NCBI GenBank assembly: GCA_947044365.1
Contig: OX345637.1
Span: 3,830,501-3,894,500 of the forward strand
Direction: 5' to 3'
DNA: 64,000 nucleotides
From: Petrosia ficiformis
Lineage: Eukaryota; Porifera; Demospongiae; Haplosclerida; Petrosiidae
Below are positions 11,220 to 21,611 of this stretch, piece after piece; the stretch's first letter is position 1; each line of letters begins with the position of its first letter. The translations under genes and the position numbers were made by a program. The notes under the pieces are model-generated. The model was not told the origin of the DNA. It did no database searches and worked only from the letters and a program-made list of their open reading frames with translations.

Positions 11220-12456
11220 TTACTGTCATTTGAAGAGCTGATTAATTTCTATAAATAAGAATACACAGTAGTAAACAATATAATAATATTTTTCTGTTTA
11301 CATATAATTATTAAAAGATATTTTTATGTTCGTAATTATGTTGTTAGTGTTTATCTAAACTGAGATCTCAACTCTACTGTTACATCATGAATCTTTACAT
11401 CAACTATAAGAGGAAGAAAATGAAGTTTTGTGAATAATAATTAGTTGTACATGTACTGAATATAATATGGGATATAATTATTTACTTCTGTTGTCACTGG
11501 TTTACTGTGTTTTTGTTACCTGTGGTTCAACATGTCTCCTTTACTTTGAACCATGCTAGTTATGGATTTAAACATAATCCCTCCATCAGAATTTTGTTCA
11601 TGTCAACCCACGTCAGTCTCTCCCTGTGTATATGACTTGTACCACTTAATATGAGTGAAGACAGAAGAAGTTGCATATGTGTGTGTACATCTAAGAGTGT
11701 AAGTGTGTGTGTGTGTGTGGGTGTGTGTACGAATGTGTATCTGTATATATGTATGTGTGTGTGTGTGTAATAGGCATTAATTTGCAGCATTAACTGCCCA
11801 TTTAATACAACAAGGATTCTGGTATAGTAAGCTAAGTTTTATCTTTAAAATGTTTTCTATAATACTTGCACCTATTTTTTCTAATTTCAGTTGTATGTAT
11901 GCAAACATATTGAGTAAGGTATTTGCTTGTTTGCTTGCCTGTTAATTTTAGGCTGGGCTTGACAAGAAATGTGACTATCACACTAGTAATAGACTAGTAA
12001 TAGACTTGTAATGGTATTTAATAATCTTTAGTAGTTTCTGTGTTGCAATCATTCCTAGCTTGATTACCTGTTAACGGTGCATTAGAGTGAATCATTACAT
12101 TTCATTGTACATGTATCCAATTCCTATGTATGTAATAGACTGGTAACTGTATTTAATAAATGAAAGTAAGGATCTTTGGTAATGAATAATTACTCTTAAT
12201 TGTATATGTTTCCAAGCCCTATTGTTGACTGTATATTTGACTTGTGACAGTATTTAGAAGGTAAGGATCTTTGGTAACCAAGCTAAGGATCTTTTCTAGG
12301 TTTAAATTCCAATCATCCCTAATGTGAATTTGGTATATGATACTCAATAATTACATTTAATTGCATGTGTTTTCAACTCCTTTTTTCGACCATATCATAG
12401 ACTAATGATGTAGTATTAAGAGTTTAAGGATCATCATTGGTGTCTTATAATCTTTC
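11220..12456. other. Intergenic; degenerate tandem repeat and (GT)n tract
   Basis: No gene is seen after the NLR stop. A (GT)n-like tract lies at about 11690-11770. From about 11960 to 12560 a unit of roughly 115-140 bases seems to recur four or five times, each with GTAAGGATCTTTG-type and ATTACTCTTAATTG-type words and a TCCAATCATCCCTAAT-type word. The units are diverged and were aligned only by eye. Confidence 0.5.
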
Positions 12457-13749
12457 TGTCCTTAACCCGATGCTGTTAGGTGCATTATACTTAATAATGA
12501 CATGATTGAATGTAAGGATCTTTGTTGTTTACTTTAGTTTCTATTTTCCAATTATCCCTGATTTCATGTTCGTTTAAATTCATTTGATTGCTTGTGTCTT
12601 TAATTGCTGTTGTTCTCTGTATTGAATGCAAAGATGTTTCATAGTTTCTAAACCACAGCTAATTGCCTTTGCTAGTTTCTATTGTTAAATTCATCTCTGT
12701 GTTCTCTGTTACCTTTCGTCTTTCTAACCTGACAACATCTATCTGGATTGCACATTTTGTTGGTTAAATGTTGCCTACAATTAAAATTTCTGGAATCGAC
12801 CAGTGTTTGAATGAGCTGCTCTTTCTCGGAAAATCAGTTACATTGATGGATTGTTATCTCATTTTGTGATGGAGTATTAAAAGCAAATAAGCTTTATTCA
12901 TCATGAAATAGTATGATAGCCCAACACATAACTGAAACATGTGGATTACTACACTTGTGAACATTCCTTCTGGCACAAAAAGATCTTCAAAAATGGATGT
13001 AATTAATATGAAATATTTAAATGTCCAAATGAGAAAACAGATGGAACGATGGATGAACAAATGATTCAGTAGTGTTCACACACTTATATATAATGGGTAG
13101 ATTCATTAAAAAGTATCATTATATAAATTGTGATATCTATATATATGCATACATCATAAATGTATTCCAATTAAATTTCTGGAATCGTCTGTTGTTCGAA
13201 TGTTATATATATCCTATTAATTACATCCATATTGAAGATATTTTTGGGCAAGAAAGAATGTTTGCAAGTGTTGTAATCCACATGTTTCAGTTACTTGTTG
13301 GGCTATCATACCATTTCATGATGAATAAAGCTTATTTGCTTTTAATACTCCATCACAAAATGACATAACAATCCATCAAAGTAACTGATTTTCCAAAAAA
13401 GAGCAGCTCATTCAAACACTAGACGATTCCAGAATGTTTAATTGTAGACAACATTTAACCAACAGTAGGTAGATGTTGCCAGGTTAGAAAGACAAAAGTT
13501 AACAGAGAACACAGAGATGAATTTAACAATAGAAAATAGCAAAGACAATTAACTGTGATTTAGAAGCAATAAAAGAAACTTGCTATCAATACAGAGAGCT
13601 ACAGCAACACAGACACTCAAATGAATTTAAACAAACATGAAACGAGAGATAATAGGAAAATAGAAACTAAAGAAAACAACAAAGATCCTTACGTTCAGTT
13701 ATGTCATTATTCAGTATAATACATCAAAACAGCATTGGGTTAAGGACAG
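12457..13749. repeat. Large foldback (inverted repeat) cut by the Gypsy 5' LTR
   Basis: The left arm (about 12457-13000) begins CTGTCCTTAACCCGATGCTG and the right arm (about 13235-13749) ends with its inverse, CAGCATTGGGTTAAGGACAG. The arms share long matches such as AAATAAGCTTTATTCATCATG with its inverse near 13320. The spacer is about 230 bases. The right arm stops exactly at the 5' LTR of the Gypsy element, while sequence continues left of the left arm. Weak open frames in both arms are mirror images of this repeat, not genes. Confidence 0.7.
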
Positions 13750-14015
13750 TGTGGTAACTGTATGGACTATAGTTAGTATTATAATTATTATGCAATATAG
13801 TGTTATATTTAACAGTTATTGGACTCATTGTGTATTAGTCTAGAATATTCTCTAGCATGTCTATTGCATGTGTTCTCCATGTGTTATCCATGTGTTTTTA
13901 GTCTATTTATAAGTTCTGTAAGTCAGTTATTATCAGTTGTTGTTAAGTTCACTATTATCATTGTTATTGAATATATATATTGGAAGTTATACATAAAATA
14001 CCTCGAGTTATCACA
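13750..14015 (+). repeat. 5' LTR of the Gypsy element
   Basis: 266 bases, TG...CA ends with short inverted termini, apparently identical to 17987-18252. It must carry the element promoter and start site; a plausible TATA-like AT block lies within the first 60 bases but is not distinctive in this AT-rich genome. Confidence 0.95.
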
Positions 14016-14018
14016 TAT

Positions 14019-14033
14019 TGGCGACGAGGATGG
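14019..14033 (+). other. Primer-binding site matching tRNA-Ser(GCU)
   Basis: TGGCGACGAGGATGG is complementary to the 3' end (including CCA) of animal tRNA-Ser(GCU), whose acceptor end reads CCATCCTCGTCG before CCA. The match is 15 bases, by recall of the tRNA sequence. The first ATG of the gag-pol ORF (14030-14032) lies inside the primer site. Confidence 0.75.
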
Positions 14034-17000
14034 CTGGTCTAATCGGAAGAATTGGTGAATATGAACAAGGAAAAGAAGAATGGACACAATACTGCGAAAG
14101 GTTGGAGTATTATTTTGCAGCAAATGGAGTACTGGAGGAAGCCAAGAAAAAGTCGATTTTCCTCACAGTTATAGGTTCATCTTCCTACAAGCTACTAAGG
14201 AGTTTGATATCACCACAAAAACCAGGAGACAAGACTCTGGAGGAATTGATTACAGTACTACAACGCCATCACAGCCCGACACCATCCGAAATAGTGCAGC
14301 GATACCGATTTAATACTCATTACAGACAACAAGCCGAAACCATAGCTACGTTCGTATCCGAACTGCGATCGATCGCCGAGTTTTGTAACTACGGAGAAAG
14401 TCTAAATGACATGTTGCGGGATCGTCTAGTGTGTGGCATTAATGACAGTGCCATACAACGCCGATTACTAGCAGAAGATAAACTCTCTTTCACAAGAGCA
14501 ATGGAGATTTCTCAAGGGATGGAAGCAGCTACTAAGAATGCACAAACTCTTCAGAGTTCAAGCGGAGTAGAAGTGCAGCCTGGAGCCGTACACAAGCTGT
14601 ATTCGCGACAAAAGAAATCAACACCAGCAACTACATGCTATAGGTGTGGAAAGGGTGGACACTTGCCTGTTAAATGTCGATATAAAAATTCAAAGTGCCA
14701 TAGCTGTGGAAAAGTAGGACACTTGATGAAAGTCTGCCACAGTAAACCCCAGAAACAAGCCTATGATCGCCAAGGTCACAAATCTGTAAAGTGTTTAACA
14801 AAGGACGATGACAGGTTGAGCGAAAATTGTAAGGAATACTCTCTGTATAAACTGACATCGAAGGAAAAACCCAAGCCACTATCGATCCCTGTGTGTATTG
14901 ATGGGGTGGCAGTCTCTATGGAACTGGACACAGGTGCCTCAGTATCACTAGTATCGGAAAAAACATTTAGGCATCTGTGGCCATCGAAAGTGTTACAGAA
15001 ATCCTCTGCCATACTGCGTACCTATACAGGACAACCACTACAATTATTAGGAAGCGTAAACGTTAGTGTGAGTTACAAGTCACAGCAAGCTCAATTACCT
15101 TTACTAGTGGTCACGGGAGAAGGACCAAGTTTGTTTGGGCGAGACTGGTTGGAATCCATTACTCTTGATTGGAGTGAAATACATAGTCTACAGACTGATC
15201 CCTTACACAGTCTACTGGAACAACACACTCAATTATTCCAAGCGACCTTAGGAACTATGAAAGGTTTTAAAGCTAAGTTCTACGTAGATGAAACAGTATC
15301 ACCGAAATTTTGTAAAGCACGTTCTGTACCTTACGCAATGCGCACAAAGGTCGAGAAGGAACTAGAGAGATTAACAAAGGAAGGGATTATTGAGCCGGTA
15401 CAATATGCCGAATGGGCAGCACCGATCGTTCCTGTTTTAAAGAGTGACAAAACTTCAGTTCGAATCTGTGGAGATTTTAAGCTGACGGTTAATCAAGCCT
15501 CAAAGTTGGATCGTTATCCAATTCCCAAAGTGGAAGACCTATTTGCTACACTAGCTGGTGGTAAAAGTTTCACCAAGCTAGACCTCAGTCAAGCTTACCA
15601 GCAGATTGAACTAGAGGAAACATCCAAGAATTATGTTGTGATTAACACCAACAAAGGACTGTTCAGGTACACTCGACTACCGTATGGAGTGTCGTCGGCC
15701 CCAGGACTTTTCCAGCGAGCAATGGAGAATTTGCTACAAGGTCTACCGCATGTGGTAGTATACATTGATGACATACTTGTCACTGGGGATAGCAATGAAA
15801 GCCATTTGGCTAATCTACGTGAAGTACTAATCAGATTAGAGGATGCTGGACTTCGACTAAAAAAAAATAAATGTGTCTTTATGGCACCATCCGTTACTTA
15901 TTTGGGTCACAAAATCGATGGTGTAGGATTACACCCAATCGCCGAGAAAGTAAAAGCTGTTAACGATGCACCCAACCCCAGGAATGTGCAAGAGTTGAAG
16001 TCATACTTAGGACTTTTAAACTACTATGGGAAATTCCTACCAAATCTATCGACCGAGTTAGTACCATTGTATAAGTTATTGCGAGCAGAACAAAAGTGGA
16101 AATGGTCAGAGAGAGAAACAGCAGCTTTTCAAAAATCAAAAGATCTGTTAACCTCTTCACAACTACTAATTCATTTTGACCCCCAAAAGGAACTAATACT
16201 GTCGTGTGATGCATCTGCATACGGCATTGGGGCAGTGTTAGCACACCGAATGTCAGATGGATCCGAGAAACCTATTGGATATGTGTCACGCACCCTATCA
16301 GCAGCTGAGAAGAACTACTCTCAGCTTGAAAAGGAAGGTTTGTCATGTGTGTTTGGAGTTAAACGTTTCCACTCATACTTGTATGGTCATCATTTTTCAT
16401 TACTAACAGATCATAAACCATTGTTGAGTCTATTTAATGAATCTAGGGCAGTACCCCCTCAAGCCTCAGCCAGGATTCAGAGATGGGCACTCACTTTAGC
16501 TATGTATGAGTATTCCTTGAAGTTCAAATCAACAAAACAACATGGGAATGCTGATGCTATGAGTCGCCTGCCCTTGCCAGATACGGTGACACCTCCATTA
16601 CCACCAGAAACTGTTCTCCTGTTGGAATTTCTGGAGAAGTCTCCAGTAACGGCCAAGCAAGTACGATTATGGACAAGAAGAGATCCAATTCTGACAAAAG
16701 TGTCAGAATACATTCACACTCAATGGCCAACTACAATAGAAGATAATCTTAAGCCATATGGAACAAGACAATTGGAACTGTCGAACCAAGATGGATGTAT
16801 TTTATGGGGAAACCGAGTGGTAATCCCACCACAAGGGAGATTACAAATACTACAGGAGCTTCATGAAGGTCATCCAGGAGTATCCAGGATGAAAGCACTA
16901 GCTAGACAATATGTTTGGTGGCCTTGTTTAGATAAAGATATAGAAGAAAAGGTTCAGTGTTGTTCTACTTGTCAAAGTAATCGTGTTAGTCCTCCCGTAG

Positions 17001-17974
17001 CACCTCTGCATCCATGGGAATGGCCCTCACGTTCGTGGTCAAGAGTTCATTTGGATTTTGCTGGACCGTTTTTAGGACACATGTTTCTTATCATGGTTGA
17101 CGCTCATTCCAAATGGATTGAAGTGCACGTTATGGCTTCATCAACTTCCAGTGCAACCATCGAAAATGTTCGAACAACATTTGCTCAGTTGGGGATTCCA
17201 CAAACAGTAGTTACTGATAATGGTTCCTGTTTTGTAAGTGCAGAGTTTAAACAGTTCCTCACCAAAAATGGTATACATCACATAACATCAGCACCGTATC
17301 ACCCCTCTTCGAATGGTTTGGCCGAAAGAGCGGTACAGACAGTCAAACAAGGTCTCAAGAAACTTCGAGAAGGATCAGTTAAAGATAGAGTTGCACGCTT
17401 TCTCTTTGCATATAGAAACACTCCACAGTCTACTACAGGAAATTCTCCTGCCGAACTGTTGTTTGGTCGAAAATTAAACACTCGTTTTGATCAACTTAAA
17501 CCTGATGTATTTACTACAGTGCAAAGGAATCAGCAAAGACAGAAATTCAATCATGACAATCATTCGTCTCAACGATCAATTAAAAAAGGAGATCTGGTGT
17601 ATACTCGAAATTACAGTGCAGGTCAAATGTGGTTACCAGGGAAAATCGTGAAACAAATTGGCCCAGTGTCATTTCTCGTGAAATTAGAGGAAGAACGAGT
17701 GTGGAGAAGACATATAAATCAAATAAGGAAAAGATTTGAAAACGAAAGTTCTAATCCTACAATAACTAATGATGGATCTATTCCCAATCTCATAGACTTC
17801 CCGATTGAATCAGTGCCGTACCCTACCGTTACAGATACTCAAGAGCCTCCTCGCGTGGAAAATTCCACCATATATCAGAATGAAACTGGTATGAATCACA
17901 CTTCAAACAATCATCGAAGGTCTAACAGGAATAGAAGACCTCCTGTTCGTTATTCCCCTGAACCTTACATTTAA
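14030..17974 (+). CDS. Gypsy gag-pol polyprotein, 1314 residues, single ORF
   Basis: One uninterrupted frame encodes, in order: a retrotransposon gag domain (about 1-180), two CCHC zinc knuckles from residue 203, an aspartic protease with DTGA at residue 300, a reverse transcriptase with YIDD at 578-581, an RNase H with its SCDAS motif near 725, an HHCC zinc domain, and an integrase core with D1009, D1063 and E1099. The spacing of the last two (35 residues between) fits DD35E. The start is taken as the first ATG after the LTR; the frame is open upstream through TTG at 14018. Gag and pol share one frame without a shift. It resembles K02A2.6-type Gypsy proteins of animals. No lesion is seen. 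Confidence 0.95.
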   Translation: MAGLIGRIGEYEQGKEEWTQYCERLEYYFAANGVLEEAKKKSIFLTVIGSSSYKLLRSLISPQKPGDKTLEELITVLQRHHSPTPSEIVQRYRFNTHYRQQAETIATFVSELRSIAEFCNYGESLNDMLRDRLVCGINDSAIQRRLLAEDKLSFTRAMEISQGMEAATKNAQTLQSSSGVEVQPGAVHKLYSRQKKSTPATTCYRCGKGGHLPVKCRYKNSKCHSCGKVGHLMKVCHSKPQKQAYDRQGHKSVKCLTKDDDRLSENCKEYSLYKLTSKEKPKPLSIPVCIDGVAVSMELDTGASVSLVSEKTFRHLWPSKVLQKSSAILRTYTGQPLQLLGSVNVSVSYKSQQAQLPLLVVTGEGPSLFGRDWLESITLDWSEIHSLQTDPLHSLLEQHTQLFQATLGTMKGFKAKFYVDETVSPKFCKARSVPYAMRTKVEKELERLTKEGIIEPVQYAEWAAPIVPVLKSDKTSVRICGDFKLTVNQASKLDRYPIPKVEDLFATLAGGKSFTKLDLSQAYQQIELEETSKNYVVINTNKGLFRYTRLPYGVSSAPGLFQRAMENLLQGLPHVVVYIDDILVTGDSNESHLANLREVLIRLEDAGLRLKKNKCVFMAPSVTYLGHKIDGVGLHPIAEKVKAVNDAPNPRNVQELKSYLGLLNYYGKFLPNLSTELVPLYKLLRAEQKWKWSERETAAFQKSKDLLTSSQLLIHFDPQKELILSCDASAYGIGAVLAHRMSDGSEKPIGYVSRTLSAAEKNYSQLEKEGLSCVFGVKRFHSYLYGHHFSLLTDHKPLLSLFNESRAVPPQASARIQRWALTLAMYEYSLKFKSTKQHGNADAMSRLPLPDTVTPPLPPETVLLLEFLEKSPVTAKQVRLWTRRDPILTKVSEYIHTQWPTTIEDNLKPYGTRQLELSNQDGCILWGNRVVIPPQGRLQILQELHEGHPGVSRMKALARQYVWWPCLDKDIEEKVQCCSTCQSNRVSPPVAPLHPWEWPSRSWSRVHLDFAGPFLGHMFLIMVDAHSKWIEVHVMASSTSSATIENVRTTFAQLGIPQTVVTDNGSCFVSAEFKQFLTKNGIHHITSAPYHPSSNGLAERAVQTVKQGLKKLREGSVKDRVARFLFAYRNTPQSTTGNSPAELLFGRKLNTRFDQLKPDVFTTVQRNQQRQKFNHDNHSSQRSIKKGDLVYTRNYSAGQMWLPGKIVKQIGPVSFLVKLEEERVWRRHINQIRKRFENESSNPTITNDGSIPNLIDFPIESVPYPTVTDTQEPPRVENSTIYQNETGMNHTSNNHRRSNRNRRPPVRYSPEPYI

Positions 17975-17986
17975 GGAAGGAGGAAA
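17973..17986 (+). other. Polypurine tract
   Basis: AAGGAAGGAGGAAA lies immediately before the 3' LTR and overlaps the gag-pol stop codon region. This is the normal primer for plus-strand DNA synthesis in LTR elements. Confidence 0.85.
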
Positions 17987-18252
17987 TGTGGTAACTGTAT
18001 GGACTATAGTTAGTATTATAATTATTATGCAATATAGTGTTATATTTAACAGTTATTGGACTCATTGTGTATTAGTCTAGAATATTCTCTAGCATGTCTA
18101 TTGCATGTGTTCTCCATGTGTTATCCATGTGTTTTTAGTCTATTTATAAGTTCTGTAAGTCAGTTATTATCAGTTGTTGTTAAGTTCACTATTATCATTG
18201 TTATTGAATATATATATTGGAAGTTATACATAAAATACCTCGAGTTATCACA
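17987..18252 (+). repeat. 3' LTR of the Gypsy element
   Basis: 266 bases, apparently identical to the 5' LTR. It is followed by AACTGGAAATCC, which is not the expected continuation of the foldback repeat interrupted at 13749. Confidence 0.95.
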
Positions 18253-18647
18253 AACTGGAAATCCAAAATACAAAAGTCAAACATTTGGAAGAATTTAATT
18301 TCAAATTTACCCCTTCAACAGGTCTGTATTATGAAAGTTTCAGTTATAAATTCAAAAAGTTATAAAAATGTAATAGTATATACTATAAACAAGAATATTG
18401 TTTAGTTTATATTAATTAATGAATAACATCTACACAGCATTCTTCTATTAGCAATTCATCATTATTATTACATTCCATTACTTTAAAATAAGTTTAAAAA
18501 TATGATGTTCATTCTTTAAACTGGCATCAGAACCTGATGGAACAAACATACATCTCATTTTGCCCCTCTCTCTTGTGAAATGTTCGAAAGATACACTCAT
18601 ATACATATCATATTGAATGTGTGTTAAATATTATGTATTTTTATTAG

Positions 18648-20342
18648 ATGAGGAAGATATGGAGACAGTGGAAGTGGAGAAACATTATCAGAAGATCCAT
18701 GAAGAAGAACCACTAGAAGAGATGTCAAATTCTGTAGATGAGGATAGTGATAAAATGCAAATTTTACGGAGAGGTTGGTTGAGTGTTATTGTCATCCAAT
18801 GATTATTATACATTATTAATATGATTATAACAGAGATAGAGTCATTCCAGAATGTGATTGACAGTAAGAATGAACAAATACAGCAACTGCAGAGTATGGT
18901 AGACACAAATGAGGAGAGAATAAATGAGTTAAAGTCAACACTAAAACGTAAGTCTTGCATACATGCTGTATTTCATTACTAACCTTTTCAATTTTAGAAC
19001 TGCAGATAAAGATCACTGATAAAGATTTGCAAATAGAAGAGTTAGAGGCACAAATGGCTAACAATCAGATATTTCCTACACATGTGCCTGGTTAGTCATT
19101 GCTACATAGCACTATTAGTTTACTATAAAGAATATATATTTTTCAGTTTTCATAATAATGGTATTGTACATCCTTCATGTTGTGACAGTTATTTGACTTG
19201 TCACTGTGTTTGTGTTCATATATAAGAATTTGATTGCTATGTGGTACATTTCAGTTCACATGCTAACTGTAATTATAGGCATTATGAATAAGTATTTCAA
19301 ATGGTATAGTCATGCGCAGGAATGCTCCCAAAGCAAGATGTAGTGTCTCTCTTGTATCAGACATTCTACGATGTTCCTGTACATATCTATGTATGTATAT
19401 CCTGATCTTAAAATGAAATATATCTGAGGTTATAGAATAGTTTGGGATCATCCTGGAATAGGAATATACATATCAAGTATCCTAAGTATCTACAGACACT
19501 ATATGCCAAAGCTGACATTGTTGGGTTTTAGACACGAGAAAGTCATCAGCAATAATTATTGGGATTCTTTTCTTTATTTCTATTATTGTAGTTGTACTAA
19601 CAAAGGAGGAGGAACAGTGTGCATGCTGGCCATTACCCAAGACTGTTCAGGAGACAGACCAAAAAGACAGCATACATTGGGTTATAGGTAAAAACGTTTC
19701 ACTAACAAAGAAGGAAGAACTGTACTGGCCATTACCCAAGACTGTTCAGGAGACAGACCAAAAAGACAGCATACATTGGGTTATAAGTAAGACCTTTTCA
19801 CTAGCAAAAAAAGAAGAACTGTACTGGCCATTACCCAAGACTGTTCAGGAGACAGACAGAAAAGACACCATACATTGGGTTATAGGTAAGAACTTTATTT
19901 ATAGTTAATATGTGTATTAGCCTCACCTTCACTTTTAAACCCATATCACTTATTTTGTTAGTTTAGATGAGTTTCATAATTTATCCTTCCATATGATTAA
20001 ACCTAATGCTCTTTGTCGTATAATATACATGACTGTATGTAGATATAGTTATAATGTACACTCATGACTTCAGATAAATATTTTATTTATATAAGTAAAT
20101 TCAATGTGATCATGAGTCTGTATATATACTATATAAATTAGAATTAGTTAATGTATAAAAATGCATAATGGTGTGTAACTATAATACTTTATAATTAGAA
20201 ATATAGCTGATGTAGTATGTTATAAAGTTACGTTATGTTTATAGTGTAAAAATTAAAATTTTAACTGAAACAGTCAGAAGTTAATTCTGTTCTTTTCATT
20301 CCAGCTACAAAGGAAATTTGTTATTTGTATTCCATGCGATAA
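18648..20342 (+). CDS. Coiled-coil protein with a tandem-repeat exon (partial, 5' end unknown)
   Basis: Five exons fit together with GT-AG sites, all phase 1: 18648-18773, 18834-18947, 18998-19090, 19592-19885 and a terminal 20305-20342 with stop TAA. The first is acidic (EEDMETVEVEK, VDEDSDKM). The next two give heptad-like helices (NEQIQQLQSMVDTNEER, KDLQIEELEAQM) typical of a coiled coil. The fourth holds three in-frame copies of a WPLPKTVQETDQKD-type repeat. The start exon was not found; it may lie left of or be separated by the Gypsy element, which ends 396 bases upstream. No known family is recognised. The consistent phases make chance unlikely, but transcription is unproven. Confidence 0.55.
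19597..19885 (+). repeat. Three tandem coding repeats (105, 99 and about 85 bases)
   Basis: Units start at 19597, 19702 and 19801 and are nearly identical over about 80 bases. Unit lengths are multiples of three, so one frame stays open through all three; each encodes about LTKKEELYWPLPKTVQETDQ followed by KDSIHWVIG. The first unit has two extra residues. Each unit ends in a GTAA word that resembles a splice donor, so the array may have arisen by exon duplication. Confidence 0.8.
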
Positions 20343-21158
20343 ACAAGACAAATGGAGAAATGTTTATCGAAGGCTTCATGCATGTATGTAAATAATATTA
20401 TGATTTGATATAATTATACATGATATAATTATAATCATGTATGTCTTTTTATGACTGAGTTGAAGAATTTAGTACATATGAATGATGAATAATACTGGCG
20501 ATTGGTGAACTAAATTCTGTTTTATTTTCTGTACTGTACAAAAAATTGTCTTAGAAATTCCATTTTGAATGTTTTTTGTCTGATTATTAAATTTTCGCAT
20601 AGAGCTCCTACAGGCCTGGGCAATGTTGAAAATCTGAATTATAATTTATGTGTCTGTAATTAAACTGGGCATTTTTGTTTGAAAGAAATGTGTGGGCAGA
20701 GAGTTTTAAACTAATTACTTTCAGCTCTATAACTCTAAAACTTAGGATTCTAACTTACCTTGCTGGAAAGGACAGTTGTTATTATTACGATTTTATGTAA
20801 AATGTATGCAGCAGGACGACAGCAAGGCGATGAAGGTGTGGCTAGATGTCTTTTGCCACTGCATGCATGAATGATCAAGAAGGGTCTGGGAAAGAATTGG
20901 GAACTAGACTAAACTTCCACATTTTGATTCCTCACACATTAACTTACTACTCCTTTAGCCTTGTGTGCTCAATATGACCTTTGGTCTTTACATGTACATA
21001 TTATATAGTATACAGTACTAGATATGTAGAAATTTATATTGTTAGCCCTAGTCACTTTGGAATTTCATTTGTGTACACTGTGACACTCCAATTAGCAGAT
21101 CAACTGGTAATACTAATGCATTAGTAGCTATGCTGCTATACTGTATGTATAAGGCAGT
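20343..21158. other. Intergenic, no gene seen
   Basis: AT-rich sequence with stops in all frames. A short stretch near 20745-20800 (TTGCTGGAAAGGACAGTTG) resembles 46685-46720, a minor dispersed repeat. Confidence 0.5.
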
Positions 21159-21611
21159 ATGATAAAAGCTGCTCTTGTTTGTAAGACCAGTGATATGAAG
21201 TTAACATTGACACAGTTACAAAAAGCTATTATTACACCCATGCGTAACTTAAGTTATCAAACATTCCTGTCTTTGTATGGGGCACATTCAGCTACCCTCA
21301 ACGGTACAACATACAGAATAAAAGATTTTTTGGTGTTTAGCATCAACAATGATGAGCCAATATTTGGCAAAATTATAGCTATGATTGTTTCCACTGCAAA
21401 AGAAACTTTGTTTGTACTGCAAATGTTTCATACTATTCATTTTAACATGCATGTTCATTCATTAGAAGTGTGTGGTTCAAATGTCGTTAATGTATACAGA
21501 TTAGATGAGCTATTAGACCATCTTCTACTTCATTTTTGCAACTTTGGTAATAGCAGGTATTTATTTGTTTGTTCTAACAATCTGCATAAATATATCACTG
21601 CAGCTAAATAA
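21159..21611 (+). CDS. Uncharacterised 150-residue intronless ORF
   Basis: The frame opens with ATG at 21159 and ends with TAA at 21609-21611. The protein has an alternating hydrophobic, probably beta-rich pattern (NGTTYRIKDFLVFSINNDEP, then IFGKIIAMIV) and ends with a VYRLDELLDHLLLHF helix. No signal peptide, membrane segment or catalytic motif is evident. The general look recalls uncharacterised, often transposon-linked proteins common in sponge and cnidarian genomes, but this is an impression. It may be the last exon of a longer gene or a mobile-element relic; no flanking repeat was defined. Confidence 0.45.
   Translation: MIKAALVCKTSDMKLTLTQLQKAIITPMRNLSYQTFLSLYGAHSATLNGTTYRIKDFLVFSINNDEPIFGKIIAMIVSTAKETLFVLQMFHTIHFNMHVHSLEVCGSNVVNVYRLDELLDHLLLHFCNFGNSRYLFVCSNNLHKYITAAK

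Larger units (their letters stand above)
13750..18252 (+). mobile_element. Complete Gypsy-type (Metaviridae) LTR retrotransposon
   Basis: A 4503-base element with two 266-base LTRs (13750-14015 and 17987-18252) that look identical base for base, each starting TGTGGTAAC and ending GTTATCACA. It has a tRNA primer site 3 bases after the 5' LTR, a single gag-pol ORF, and a purine tract before the 3' LTR. All expected parts are present and intact, so the insertion is young and may still be mobile. The flanks do not show a matching target duplication: GACAG precedes and AACTG follows. Confidence 0.95.

Noticed and set aside
13072..13368. 98-codon ORF and its minus-strand look-alike at 12854-13060
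   Set aside because: They are the two arms of one inverted repeat read in opposite directions, not two related genes.
13819..14058. 79-80 codon ORFs inside both LTRs
   Set aside because: They are LTR sequence, identical in both copies, with no protein features.
19503..19691. 62-codon ORF across the first tandem repeat
   Set aside because: It uses a different frame that hits a stop at the end of unit 1, whereas the frame reported stays open through all three units and fits the splice phases.
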